DNA of 64,000 bases, taken from Casp-actino8 sp001510455. Its GTDB lineage: Bacteria; Actinomycetota; Acidimicrobiia; Acidimicrobiales; Ilumatobacteraceae. Under the pieces are notes generated by a model. The model saw only the letters and a list, made by a program, of their open reading frames with translations, did no database searches and was not told the origin of the DNA. The position numbers and the translations under genes are program-made. Shown here one piece after another: positions 43,919-51,149 of the stretch. Each line of letters starts with the position of its first letter. Positions within the stretch are counted from its first letter, which is position 1. Location of the stretch: positions 3,444 through 67,443 of the forward strand of contig JAQCIK010000009.1 in NCBI GenBank assembly GCA_027592035.1, read 5' to 3'.

Positions 43919-44542
43919 ATGCCTTACCCCCGCCGCCTGCTGAACGACGGAGAGGAAGTTGCTCTCGACATCCATCCTCACTGGTGGTTCCTGTCTCGCC
44001 CGGCCACATCGTTCCTGGTTTCCGGAGTTCTCTTCCTGTGGCTACTGGCGGCTCTTGACGGCGCGACGTGGGAAAAGGGCCTGAAGTGGATCGCTGGGCT
44101 GGTGGCCCTCGCGAGTCTCGTGTGGTTGGCACTTCGTTGGTTGGCTTGGCGAACGACGCACTTCGTCATCACGAGTGATCGGGTGATCGCCCGACAAGGA
44201 ATCGTCGCCAAGAGCGGAATCGAGATCCCGCTGGAACGAGTCAACAACGTGAGTTTCAAGCAATCGATCTTCGAACGTCTGATCAACGCCGGAGACCTCC
44301 TGATCGAGTCGGGAGGGGAGGACGGCCAGCAACGGTTCACCGACATCTTGAAACCCGATCAGGTGCAAAACCTCATTCATGTTCAGATGGAAGAGAATCA
44401 TCGTCGCTCGTTCTCGTTTCCACCGCCCTCGACCGAGCGGGGCGATCTGTCCGAACAACTGATGAGGCTCGAGGGTCTGCGCGACCGCGGGTCGATCTCC
44501 GAGGAAGAGTTCGACAGCGCCAAACGACGACTGTTCGAGTGA
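43919..44542 (+). CDS. Bacterial PH-domain membrane protein with SHOCT motif
   Basis: The 207-residue protein has two transmembrane helices (about residues 26-46 and 54-76), then a PH-like domain typified by FVITSDRVIARQGIVAKSGIEIPLERVNNVSFKQS. This bPH2/YdbS-type signature is common in actinobacterial membrane proteins. A C-terminal SHOCT motif follows (EQLMRLEGLRDRGSISEEEFDSAKRRLFE region). Such proteins are thought to scaffold at the membrane; no specific function is known. The galactokinase gene converges four bases downstream. Confidence 0.8.
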   Translation: MPYPRRLLNDGEEVALDIHPHWWFLSRPATSFLVSGVLFLWLLAALDGATWEKGLKWIAGLVALASLVWLALRWLAWRTTHFVITSDRVIARQGIVAKSGIEIPLERVNNVSFKQSIFERLINAGDLLIESGGEDGQQRFTDILKPDQVQNLIHVQMEENHRRSFSFPPPSTERGDLSEQLMRLEGLRDRGSISEEEFDSAKRRLFE

Positions 44543-44546
44543 ACGT

Positions 44547-45509
44547 TCAGACGTCGTCGCGCCGAAGGGTCACGACACAGCCGCCGAAACCCCCGCCGGT
44601 GAGACGAGAACCGAGCACCCCGGGCTCCCGGAGCGTTCTCGCGACGGCCGCGTCCATGATCTCCGTGGACGTTTCGTAGTCGAACTGCATGCTCCGGTGA
44701 CTTTCGATCATCAGCTGGCCCATCGTCGAGAGATCACCGGCCCGCATGGCGGCGACGAAATCGAGAACTCGACGGTTCTCGGAGACGATGTGCCGAGCAC
44801 GACGTCGAATGATCGGATCGGAAATCGATTCAACGGTGGTGATGTCGGCTTCACGTAAAGGGCCGATCAGATCGGCGGCTCTCCGAGCCTCGCTGACACG
44901 GGTCGTGTACTCGCTTCCGGCCAGTCGTCGTGGGGTGATGAATTCGTAGGTGATTCGTGCGCCAGGAGGGAGAGCGACGTGCTCGATCGCAAGAGTCGTG
45001 CAATCGATGAGTACCGGTCGATTCGGTTCGCCGCCTGCGATGCAGAGTTGGTCCATGATGCCGCAGGGCACTCCCGACGCCCGATGCTCGGCTCGCCGAC
45101 AGATTTCGGCCAGTTCGAGAGGGTCGATGCCTTCGTCGATCGTGGCGATGCGAGCGACGGCCACTTCGAGAGCCGCGCTCGACGAGAGCCCCGAGCCAAT
45201 GGGAAGGTTCGAAGTCACGCGCCCGTGAAAGCCCCGAACCCGGCGGCCGGTGGCGACGATCTCGGCGACGACCCCGGCGACGTAGCGGCCCCACTCGGGA
45301 AGGATCGACGAGGGATCGTCGATCGGCGACTCGAGACGTAGGTGCCCGGGATCGTGATCCGAGACGAGATCCCACGAGCCGTCGACGACGAAGTCACCGG
45401 TGATCGCGGTGAAGGGATCGATCGTCATCGGGAGGACGAACCCACCGGAGTAGTCGGTGTGATCGCCGATGAGGTTCACACGACCGTGTGCCCGCGCCTC
45501 GATCGTCAT
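44547..45509 (-). CDS. galK: Galactokinase (GHMP kinase family)
   Basis: The 320-residue protein carries the galactokinase signature GRVNLIGDHTDYSGGFVLPM, the GHMP ATP-binding loop GSGLSSSAALEVA, and the C-terminal GSRLTGGGFGGCVV. It should phosphorylate galactose, or possibly a related sugar, at C1. It is shorter than E. coli GalK (about 380). ATG 45509 is chosen because upstream codons overlap the LLM gene; the gap to that gene is 19 bases, so they may be cotranscribed. No other Leloir genes are in the window. Confidence 0.85.
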   Translation of the reverse strand: MTIEARAHGRVNLIGDHTDYSGGFVLPMTIDPFTAITGDFVVDGSWDLVSDHDPGHLRLESPIDDPSSILPEWGRYVAGVVAEIVATGRRVRGFHGRVTSNLPIGSGLSSSAALEVAVARIATIDEGIDPLELAEICRRAEHRASGVPCGIMDQLCIAGGEPNRPVLIDCTTLAIEHVALPPGARITYEFITPRRLAGSEYTTRVSEARRAADLIGPLREADITTVESISDPIIRRRARHIVSENRRVLDFVAAMRAGDLSTMGQLMIESHRSMQFDYETSTEIMDAAVARTLREPGVLGSRLTGGGFGGCVVTLRRDDV

Positions 45510-45528
45510 CTGGTGGTTGAGATCGCTC

Positions 45529-46452
45529 TCAGGCGAGTCCGAGCGTCGCCGAGAACTTCTCGAGTGCATCGACGTCGAACGGAGCTCGGAGTGCGAGATT
45601 GATCTGATCTGCACCCGCCTCGACGTACTGTCCGATGCGGTCGATCACTTCGTCGTCCGAACCGGTGAGGACCCCGGGTCGCACACCCTCGGCCAGAAGA
45701 CCGAACTGGCCCACCAGGCTCTCTTCCGTCCACGCAATTCCGACGTTGACCGTCCGTCGAACTTCGGCCGGGTCACGACCGACTCGTTCGCAGTGTTCGG
45801 TGAGAACGCGACTCTTGTGGGCGAAGGTCTCCGGAGACACGAACGGAACGTTCCAGCCATCGGCGTACTTGGCGGTGATCGCCAAGGTGCGCTTCTCGCC
45901 TCCGCCTCCGATCCAGATGGGGATCTTCGCCTGCACGGGACGGGGTTCGTTGCGTGCCTCGTTCAAGGTGAACCACTGTCCCTCGAACGACGTGACGTCG
46001 TCGTGGAGGAGACCCCTGACGCACTGAGCGGCCTCCTCGAGTTGATTCATTCGGGTCTTGATCTCCGGAAACGGGATTCCGTAGGCGTTGTACTCGACGA
46101 CGGCCCAGCCGGCGCCGAGGCCGAGATCGGCCCGACCCCCCGAGACGTGATCGATGGCAGTGATCATCTTGGCCAGCACGGCCGGATGTCGGTAGCCGAC
46201 CGAGTAGACGAGTGAACCGACGCGAACCCTCGACGTCTCGGCGGCGAGAGCGGCGTGCATGGCCACGGCCTCGTAACACGCAGCATCATCGGGTTGGCCG
46301 GTCGCTCCGTAGAAATGGTCCCAGATCGAGATCCAGTCGAAGCCGAGTTCTTCGATGCGGTGCCAGAGCGGCCGCAGGACGTCGTACGTGGTGTGTTGAA
46401 GTCCGGTGTGGACTCCGAAGGAGGTGCCGGAGAACTTGGCGTCGTTTCCCAT
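45529..46452 (-). CDS. LLM-class F420-dependent oxidoreductase (TIGR03560-like)
   Basis: A second luciferase-like TIM-barrel protein, 307 residues, with GFDWISIWDHFYG near the N-terminus, RVRVGSLVYSVGYRHPAVLAKM, GRADLGLGAGWAVVEYNAYGI and PIWIGGGGEKRTL. These features match actinobacterial F420-dependent members. It is only distantly similar to the one at 15431-16486. ATG 46452 is preceded by GGAG two bases upstream and TACCGT six bases upstream; the second fits the leaderless pattern. Substrate unknown. Confidence 0.83.
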   Translation of the reverse strand: MGNDAKFSGTSFGVHTGLQHTTYDVLRPLWHRIEELGFDWISIWDHFYGATGQPDDAACYEAVAMHAALAAETSRVRVGSLVYSVGYRHPAVLAKMITAIDHVSGGRADLGLGAGWAVVEYNAYGIPFPEIKTRMNQLEEAAQCVRGLLHDDVTSFEGQWFTLNEARNEPRPVQAKIPIWIGGGGEKRTLAITAKYADGWNVPFVSPETFAHKSRVLTEHCERVGRDPAEVRRTVNVGIAWTEESLVGQFGLLAEGVRPGVLTGSDDEVIDRIGQYVEAGADQINLALRAPFDVDALEKFSATLGLA

Positions 46453-46458
46453 GTCTCC

Positions 46459-46464
46459 ACGGTA
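46459..46464 (-). promoter_or_regulatory. Putative -10 TACCGT for LLM/galK
   Basis: TACCGT on the minus strand precedes ATG 46452 by six bases. Confidence 0.4.
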
Positions 46465-46485
46465 GTGCAGCACTGGCGAGCGAGT

Positions 46486-46491
46486 TATCGT
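46486..46491 (+). promoter_or_regulatory. Putative -10 TATCGT, leaderless start
   Basis: TATCGT precedes GTG 46498 by six bases. The divergent TACCGT hexamer is 21 bases away. Confidence 0.5.
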
Positions 46492-46497
46492 CGCCGT

Positions 46498-47409
46498 GTG
46501 CCCCGCGCCGTCGTTCCCGCCAACATCGGATCCGTCGAACTCGAATACGAACAGTTGGGAGACCCGAAGAACCCGACCGTTCTCTTGGTCATGGGATTCG
46601 GCGCCCAGATGATCGGGTGGCCCGATTCCTTCTGCCGAGCATTGGTCGACCGTGGATTCCACGTGGTGAGATTCGACAATCGAGACTGTGGTCTGTCGAC
46701 GAAACTCGACGGTGTGAGCGTCGACGTCGATGCGGTCATGGCGGCGGCCTTCGCCGACCTGCCCGTCCCGCCGGTTCCGTACACGCTCTCCGACATGGCG
46801 CTCGATGCCGTCGGATTGCTCGATCACCTCGGTGTGGAGCGGGCTCATGTCGTCGGCGCATCGATGGGCGGCATGATCGCTCAGCACGTGGCCATCGAGC
46901 ACAGCCATCGCGTGATCTCGCTCACGTCGGTGATGTCGGTGACCGGTGAACCCGAATACGGACAGCCACTTCCCGAGGCGGCCGAGGTGCTGTTGGCTCC
47001 TCCGGCTGCCGAACGCGAGGCCTACATCGAGGAGTCGGTCAAATACGGCGTCTGGCAGTCACGTCGCTACTTCGATGCCGATCGAGTGAAGACGGAAGCG
47101 GCCCGTTCGTTCGATCGATCGTTCTATCCCGAGGGATCACCCCGGCAGCTCGCCGCGATCTGCGCGAGTGGCCGACGCACCGAGGGGCTGTCGAATCTCG
47201 ACGTTCCGACCCTCGTGATCCACGGACGAGACGACACACTTCTCCCTCCGTCGGGTGGTGAACGTACGGCCGAGCTGGTCCCCGGGTCCACGTTCCTTCT
47301 CGTGGCCGACATGGGTCACGATCTGCCCGAGCCGCTGCAGCCGATGATCGTCGACGCCATCGCCGGCCACGCGCGTCTGGCCGAATGGGCGATGTCGGGC
47401 GGGCGCTGA
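46498..47409 (+). CDS. Alpha/beta hydrolase (RdmC/TAP-like)
   Basis: The 303-residue protein has VLLVMGFGAQMIGWPDSF in the oxyanion region, FDNRDCGLSTKLDG, nucleophile elbow GASMGG, Asp in VIHGRDDTLLPP and His in ADMGHDLPEPL. The FDNRDxGxS motif is typical of RdmC-type methylesterases and TAP-like hydrolases. GTG 46498 is chosen from the TATCGT-N6 spacing and because longer readings overlap the divergent LLM gene. It is followed 13 bases later by the racemase gene. Confidence 0.83.
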   Translation: MPRAVVPANIGSVELEYEQLGDPKNPTVLLVMGFGAQMIGWPDSFCRALVDRGFHVVRFDNRDCGLSTKLDGVSVDVDAVMAAAFADLPVPPVPYTLSDMALDAVGLLDHLGVERAHVVGASMGGMIAQHVAIEHSHRVISLTSVMSVTGEPEYGQPLPEAAEVLLAPPAAEREAYIEESVKYGVWQSRRYFDADRVKTEAARSFDRSFYPEGSPRQLAAICASGRRTEGLSNLDVPTLVIHGRDDTLLPPSGGERTAELVPGSTFLLVADMGHDLPEPLQPMIVDAIAGHARLAEWAMSGGR

Positions 47410-47410
47410 A

Positions 47411-47416
47411 TACGAT
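47411..47416 (+). promoter_or_regulatory. Putative -10 TACGAT, leaderless start
   Basis: TACGAT precedes ATG 47423 by six bases and overlaps nothing coding, suggesting a promoter for the racemase run independent of the upstream hydrolase. Confidence 0.45.
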
Positions 47417-47422
47417 CGGATC

Positions 47423-48580
47423 ATGTCTGGTCCTCTGTCTGGTTATCGCATCATCGAAATCGCTGGTATCGGCCCGGGTCCCTTCGCGGCCATGTTGTTG
47501 TCCGACATGGGCGCCGAAGTCATTCGGGTCGAGCGCAGTCAGGCCGTGCGCGGTCCGGCCCCTGACACGCCGGGTGCCGACATCTTGCAGCGTGGACGTC
47601 GGAACGTCGCGATCGATCTGAAGAACCCCGAGGGTGTCGAAACGCTGTTGACCCTCGTCGAGTCGGCCGATGCCTTGATCGAAGGATTCCGTCCCGGTGT
47701 GATGGAACGTCTCGGCGTCGGTCCTGACGTGTGTCTCGCGCGCAATCCGGCCCTGGTGTTCGGCCGAATGACGGGCTGGGGTCAGACCGGGATGTACGCC
47801 CAGGCAGCCGGACACGACATCAACTACATCTCTCTTGCCGGGGCTCTCGCCCATTTCGGCCGAGCCGGCGAAGCTCCTGTTCCTCCGATGAACATGGTGG
47901 GCGATTTCGGAGGCGGCGGCATGTTTCTCGCCTACGGCGTCGTGTGTGCGCTACTCGAGCGTTCGAAGAGTGGCAAGGGCCAGGTCGTCGATGCCGCAAT
48001 GGTCGACGGGACGGCGATCCTCATGACGATGTTCTGGGCCTTCTCTCAGATGGGTGCGCACGACGAGAACGCACGCGGCACCAATCTGCTCGATACCGGC
48101 GCTCACTTCTACGACGCCTACGAATGCGCCGATGGAAAATACGTGTCGATCGGATCGATCGAGCCACAGTTCTACGCCGAACTGTTGAAGCTCACGGGAC
48201 TCGATGCCGATCCCGAGTTCGCCCGCCAGATGGACAAGTCCCAGTGGCCTCATCTGAAGACTCGGATCGCCGAAGTCTTCCGAACCAAGACCCGCTCCGA
48301 GTGGTGCTCGATCATGGAGGCGACCGACGTCTGCTTCGCCCCGGTTCTCACCATGAGTGAAGCGGCGGCTCATCCGCACAACGTCGAGCGCAACATGATC
48401 ATCGATGTCGCCGGTGTGAAGCAGCCGGCGCCGGCGCCGCGCTTTTCGCGAACGATTCCCGAAGTGTCCGGACCTCCGGCCCATCCCGGTCAGCACACGC
48501 GGGAAATCCTCGCTGATTGGGGCTTCGATGCGACGCGCGTCGAGGCTCTGCTCGCATCGGGAGCGGTCGTCGACGCGTGA
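47423..48580 (+). CDS. Alpha-methylacyl-CoA racemase (CaiB/BaiF family)
   Basis: The 385-residue class III CoA-transferase-fold protein begins LSGYRIIEIAGIGPGPFAAM and has GWGQTGMYAQAAGHDINYIS (catalytic His) and MNMVGDFGGGGMFLAYG (catalytic Asp). The GHDINYI and GDFGGGG pair is diagnostic of alpha-methylacyl-CoA racemase (AMACR/Mcr), which interconverts (2R)- and (2S)-methylacyl-CoAs so branched or sterol side chains can enter beta-oxidation. It overlaps the deacetylase gene by four bases (GTGA). Confidence 0.9.
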   Translation: MSGPLSGYRIIEIAGIGPGPFAAMLLSDMGAEVIRVERSQAVRGPAPDTPGADILQRGRRNVAIDLKNPEGVETLLTLVESADALIEGFRPGVMERLGVGPDVCLARNPALVFGRMTGWGQTGMYAQAAGHDINYISLAGALAHFGRAGEAPVPPMNMVGDFGGGGMFLAYGVVCALLERSKSGKGQVVDAAMVDGTAILMTMFWAFSQMGAHDENARGTNLLDTGAHFYDAYECADGKYVSIGSIEPQFYAELLKLTGLDADPEFARQMDKSQWPHLKTRIAEVFRTKTRSEWCSIMEATDVCFAPVLTMSEAAAHPHNVERNMIIDVAGVKQPAPAPRFSRTIPEVSGPPAHPGQHTREILADWGFDATRVEALLASGAVVDA

Positions 48581-49365
48581 GCACACTCGTTTGTCTGCAT
48601 GCTCATCCCGATGACGAGTCGATCGCGACCGGAGGCAGCATCGCGCGAGCGGTGAGTGAGGGCCATCGAGTCGTGTTGGTCGTGGCGACCGACGGTCGCC
48701 ACGGGGAGACGCCGAACGATCTTGTGCCGGGGGAGACCCTGGTCGATCGCCGACGACGTGAAACCGAACGTTCGGCCGAGGTGCTCGGGGTGGCCGACAT
48801 CCGGTGGCTCGGGTACCACGACAGTGGAATGACGGGCTGGGAGCAGAACGAAGCGCCGGGAGCATTCGTGGGGGCCGAGCTCGACGAGGCGGCTCGCCGA
48901 TTCGCCGACATCCTCGACGAGGTCGGTGCCGATGTGGTCACGTGTTACGACTGGCACGGCGGTTACGGCCACCCCGACCACATCATGGTTCACAGGGTTG
49001 GACATCGGGCCGTCGACATGGTGGCCGAGAGCGGACGAGTGATCCGGTTGCTCGAATCCACGATGAACCGAACGCGCATCGCTGCGATGCGCGCCGAGAA
49101 CTCCGAAGACGCTGACTTCGATCCGGAGGCTCCGGCCGACGACGGAAACCCCTTCGGATCGACCGAGGACGAGATCACGATGGCAGTCGACGTGTCGGAT
49201 TTCGTCGAGCAGAAGCGCCGCTCGATGGCCTGTCATGCCAGTCAGATCACCGATCAGAGTTTCTTCCTCCAGATGCCACCGGAGATGTTCGCCATGGCTT
49301 TCGGGACCGAGTGGTTCATCGAGGCCGGTCACCCGGGTGGCGCTCGGCCTGGTTGGTTCATGTGA
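48577..49365 (+). CDS. PIG-L family deacetylase (MshB/Mca-like)
   Basis: The 262-residue protein has the zinc-binding motif HAHPDDES near the N-terminus and the second motif YGHPDHIMVHR. These are shared by MshB (GlcNAc-inositol deacetylase of mycothiol synthesis), Mca and other LmbE-type N-deacetylases. The sequence alone does not tell which; the AHPDDE with a following SIATGG resembles general LmbE proteins. It is translationally coupled to the racemase and to the histidine phosphatase (both GTGA overlaps). Confidence 0.82.
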   Translation: MSTLVCLHAHPDDESIATGGSIARAVSEGHRVVLVVATDGRHGETPNDLVPGETLVDRRRRETERSAEVLGVADIRWLGYHDSGMTGWEQNEAPGAFVGAELDEAARRFADILDEVGADVVTCYDWHGGYGHPDHIMVHRVGHRAVDMVAESGRVIRLLESTMNRTRIAAMRAENSEDADFDPEAPADDGNPFGSTEDEITMAVDVSDFVEQKRRSMACHASQITDQSFFLQMPPEMFAMAFGTEWFIEAGHPGGARPGWFM

Positions 49366-49937
49366 TTCGGGTTCATCTCATCCGGCACGGTCGCGCGTCG
49401 GCCGGTTGGGACACTGACCCTGATCCTGGTCTCGACGAGGTGGGTCGAGTTCAGGCCGGTGCGACCGCCCGCGAACTGTCGATGATCCTCGCCGCCGACT
49501 CGGACGTCGATGTCGTGTCGAGTCCGTTGCGTCGTTGCCGTGAGACGGCCGGATTCCTGCTCGACGAATGGGGTCGACCCCACGAGTCGCTGACGGTGGT
49601 CGATGCGGTTCGTGAGATTCCGTCCCCGGACGGTATTCCGATGGCCGAGCGGGTCGAGTGGTTGCGGCGCGCGATGGCGGGTTCGTGGGTCGATCTCGGT
49701 GCGACGTACACCGATTTTCGAGATGGAGTGATCGATTTCGTGCGCACCCGACGTCGTCCGACGTTGGTGTTCAGTCACTTCATCGCCATCAATGCGATCA
49801 TCGGTGCCTGTACGGGTGACGACCGCCTCGTGATCGACAGCCTCGACAATGCCTCGGTGACCGTCGTCGACGTCGACCCCGATGGAGGTATGGCCCTCGT
49901 CGAGCGGGGACGGCAAGCCGACACTCTCATTCGCTGA
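49362..49937 (+). CDS. Histidine phosphatase family protein
   Basis: The 191-residue protein begins VIRVHLIRHGRASAGW, with the phosphorylatable His of the RHG motif, followed by SSPLRRCRETA and the C-terminal LVFSHFIAINAIIGA, which carries the second catalytic His. It is a cytoplasmic member of the phosphoglycerate-mutase-like phosphatases. GTG 49362 overlaps the previous stop by four bases. Substrate unknown. Confidence 0.85.
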   Translation: MIRVHLIRHGRASAGWDTDPDPGLDEVGRVQAGATARELSMILAADSDVDVVSSPLRRCRETAGFLLDEWGRPHESLTVVDAVREIPSPDGIPMAERVEWLRRAMAGSWVDLGATYTDFRDGVIDFVRTRRRPTLVFSHFIAINAIIGACTGDDRLVIDSLDNASVTVVDVDPDGGMALVERGRQADTLIR

Positions 49938-49942
49938 ACCGG

Positions 49943-49948
49943 CAGACT
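49943..49948 (+). promoter_or_regulatory. Putative -10 CAGACT, leaderless start
   Basis: CAGACT precedes ATG 49955 by six bases. The same hexamer sits at six to eight bases ahead of the UbiB-like (26771), hydrolase (14479) and zinc-ribbon (59209) starts, suggesting a recurring variant -10. Confidence 0.35.
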
Positions 49949-49954
49949 GTGTTC

Positions 49955-50662
49955 ATGCGCAAGAGAGGCCTCGACACGTCAGCCGTGATCGTGCCGTTGC
50001 TCGTCTCACTGGTGGCTTGTGGCGGTGGAGGTGAATCGTCCGATTCCCTGGTTCCACTTCGGACCACCACGCCGACCGTGGTCACGACCGTGCCACCGAC
50101 GACCGACGTGCCCGTCACCTCGACGTCATCGACCACCACGTCGACCACGTCCACGACGACGACGCTGGTGGAAGGGGAGGAACTCGTCCTGCGGAGCAAC
50201 GGTCTCGGGAGTGCTCGTTTCGGTGTCGAACCCGAGGGAGTCATCTCCTTCGTGACGTCACTTCTCGGGCCGTCCGACGACGATTCCGGCTACGTCGATT
50301 CGTTCTCGGAATTCGGAACGTGTCCGGGTTCGGAAGTTCGCGGCGTGCGATGGGGTGACTTGCTCCTGTTGTTCGGCGACGACAGCGATTTCGGGTCGGG
50401 GCGTCGCCACTTCTATCAATGGCAGTTCGGACCCCAGACCTCGTCGCCCCTTCGTCCCAGTGGGCCACTCACCGACGGGCTGATTGGACTCGGATCGACG
50501 CTCGCCGACATACGGCGTGTGTATCCCGATGTGGAGGTCTTCGCCGACGAGATGTTCGGCCCCGGTTTCGAACTGGAACCACTCCTGTGGGGGACGCTCA
50601 CCGATGACGCCGAGACCGGACGCGTGATCGCCCTGGTCGGTGGCACACCGTGTGGTGAGTGA
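49955..50662 (+). CDS. Secreted lipoprotein with Thr-rich linker, unknown function
   Basis: The 235-residue precursor has a signal peptide ending in LVACGGGG, a low-complexity Thr/Ser/Pro linker (about residues 38-70, runs of TTS), and a globular C-terminal domain with two or more cysteines (FGTCPGSEVRGVRWGDLLLLF; TPCGE at the end). Thr-rich linkers often span the cell-wall layer. I recognise no domain; the repeated ISFVTSLLG/LGSTLADIRRVYP pattern suggests a bacterial secreted sensor or binding domain, but that is speculation. ATG 49955 is favoured over GTG 49949 by the CAGACT spacing. Confidence 0.7.
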   Translation: MRKRGLDTSAVIVPLLVSLVACGGGGESSDSLVPLRTTTPTVVTTVPPTTDVPVTSTSSTTTSTTSTTTTLVEGEELVLRSNGLGSARFGVEPEGVISFVTSLLGPSDDDSGYVDSFSEFGTCPGSEVRGVRWGDLLLLFGDDSDFGSGRRHFYQWQFGPQTSSPLRPSGPLTDGLIGLGSTLADIRRVYPDVEVFADEMFGPGFELEPLLWGTLTDDAETGRVIALVGGTPCGE

Positions 50663-50690
50663 CACCAAGGTTGGCCCCGAATCGGCCGAG

Positions 50691-50696
50691 TAGGGT
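50691..50696 (+). promoter_or_regulatory. Putative -10 TAGGGT, leaderless start
   Basis: TAGGGT precedes ATG 50705 by eight bases. Confidence 0.4.
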
Positions 50697-50704
50697 CGGA
50701 CCGA

Positions 50705-51076
50705 ATGACTGCTCTCATGTTGCTCGACCTCCATCAGCAGTGGAGTTGGTTCGTGATCATCGCGAACGGCTCGGCCGGACTCTGGGCGCTCGGCGCGCAC
50801 CGATTCCCCGTCATGCGCTCACGTGCTCTGTGGTGGTACACGCTCGTCGCCCAGCTGACGATGTTCGTTCAGGTGGGTCTGGGTGTCGCTCTCGTCAATC
50901 GTGAGAAGTTGGAGTTTCCTCAGTTCCACGCCTTCTACGGATTCGTCGGAATCATGGCCATCGCGATCATCTTCAGTTATCGCAACCAGATGAAGCATCG
51001 GCTCTACCTGCTCTACGGATTCGGTGGCCTCTTCGTGATGGGACTCGGCATCCGAGCCCTTCTCGTCGGCCGCTAG
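50705..51076 (+). CDS. Small four-helix membrane protein, unknown function
   Basis: The 123-residue protein has about four hydrophobic helices: WSWFVIIANGSAGLWALG, LWWYTLVAQLTMFVQVGLGVAL, FHAFYGFVGIMAIAIIF and LYLLYGFGGLFVMGLGIRALLV. Histidines near helix ends (HRFP, FHAFYG, KHRL) could bind heme or metal. I recognise no family. The gene ends three bases before the second 58-bp palindrome-like element and converges on pckG. Confidence 0.7.
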   Translation: MTALMLLDLHQQWSWFVIIANGSAGLWALGAHRFPVMRSRALWWYTLVAQLTMFVQVGLGVALVNREKLEFPQFHAFYGFVGIMAIAIIFSYRNQMKHRLYLLYGFGGLFVMGLGIRALLVGR

Positions 51077-51079
51077 AAA

Positions 51080-51137
51080 TCGCCCACTCTGTCGCGCTGA
51101 CACCCAAAATCGGGCACTTCCGCTACAGGGTGGGCGA
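51080..51137. repeat. 58-bp imperfect palindrome, copy 2 of a repeated element
   Basis: This element is the same length as the perfect palindrome at 12246-12303 and matches it at about 44 of 58 positions. The outer 13 bases are TCGCCCACTCTGT at the left, identical to copy 1, and the right end differs by one base. The arms pair imperfectly around an AAAATC centre. It lies between convergent genes (stop at 51076 and stop at 51150). The conserved termini suggest a dispersed repeat, possibly a terminator or REP-like element. Confidence 0.75.
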
Positions 51138-51149
51138 ATTTCGTCGAAA

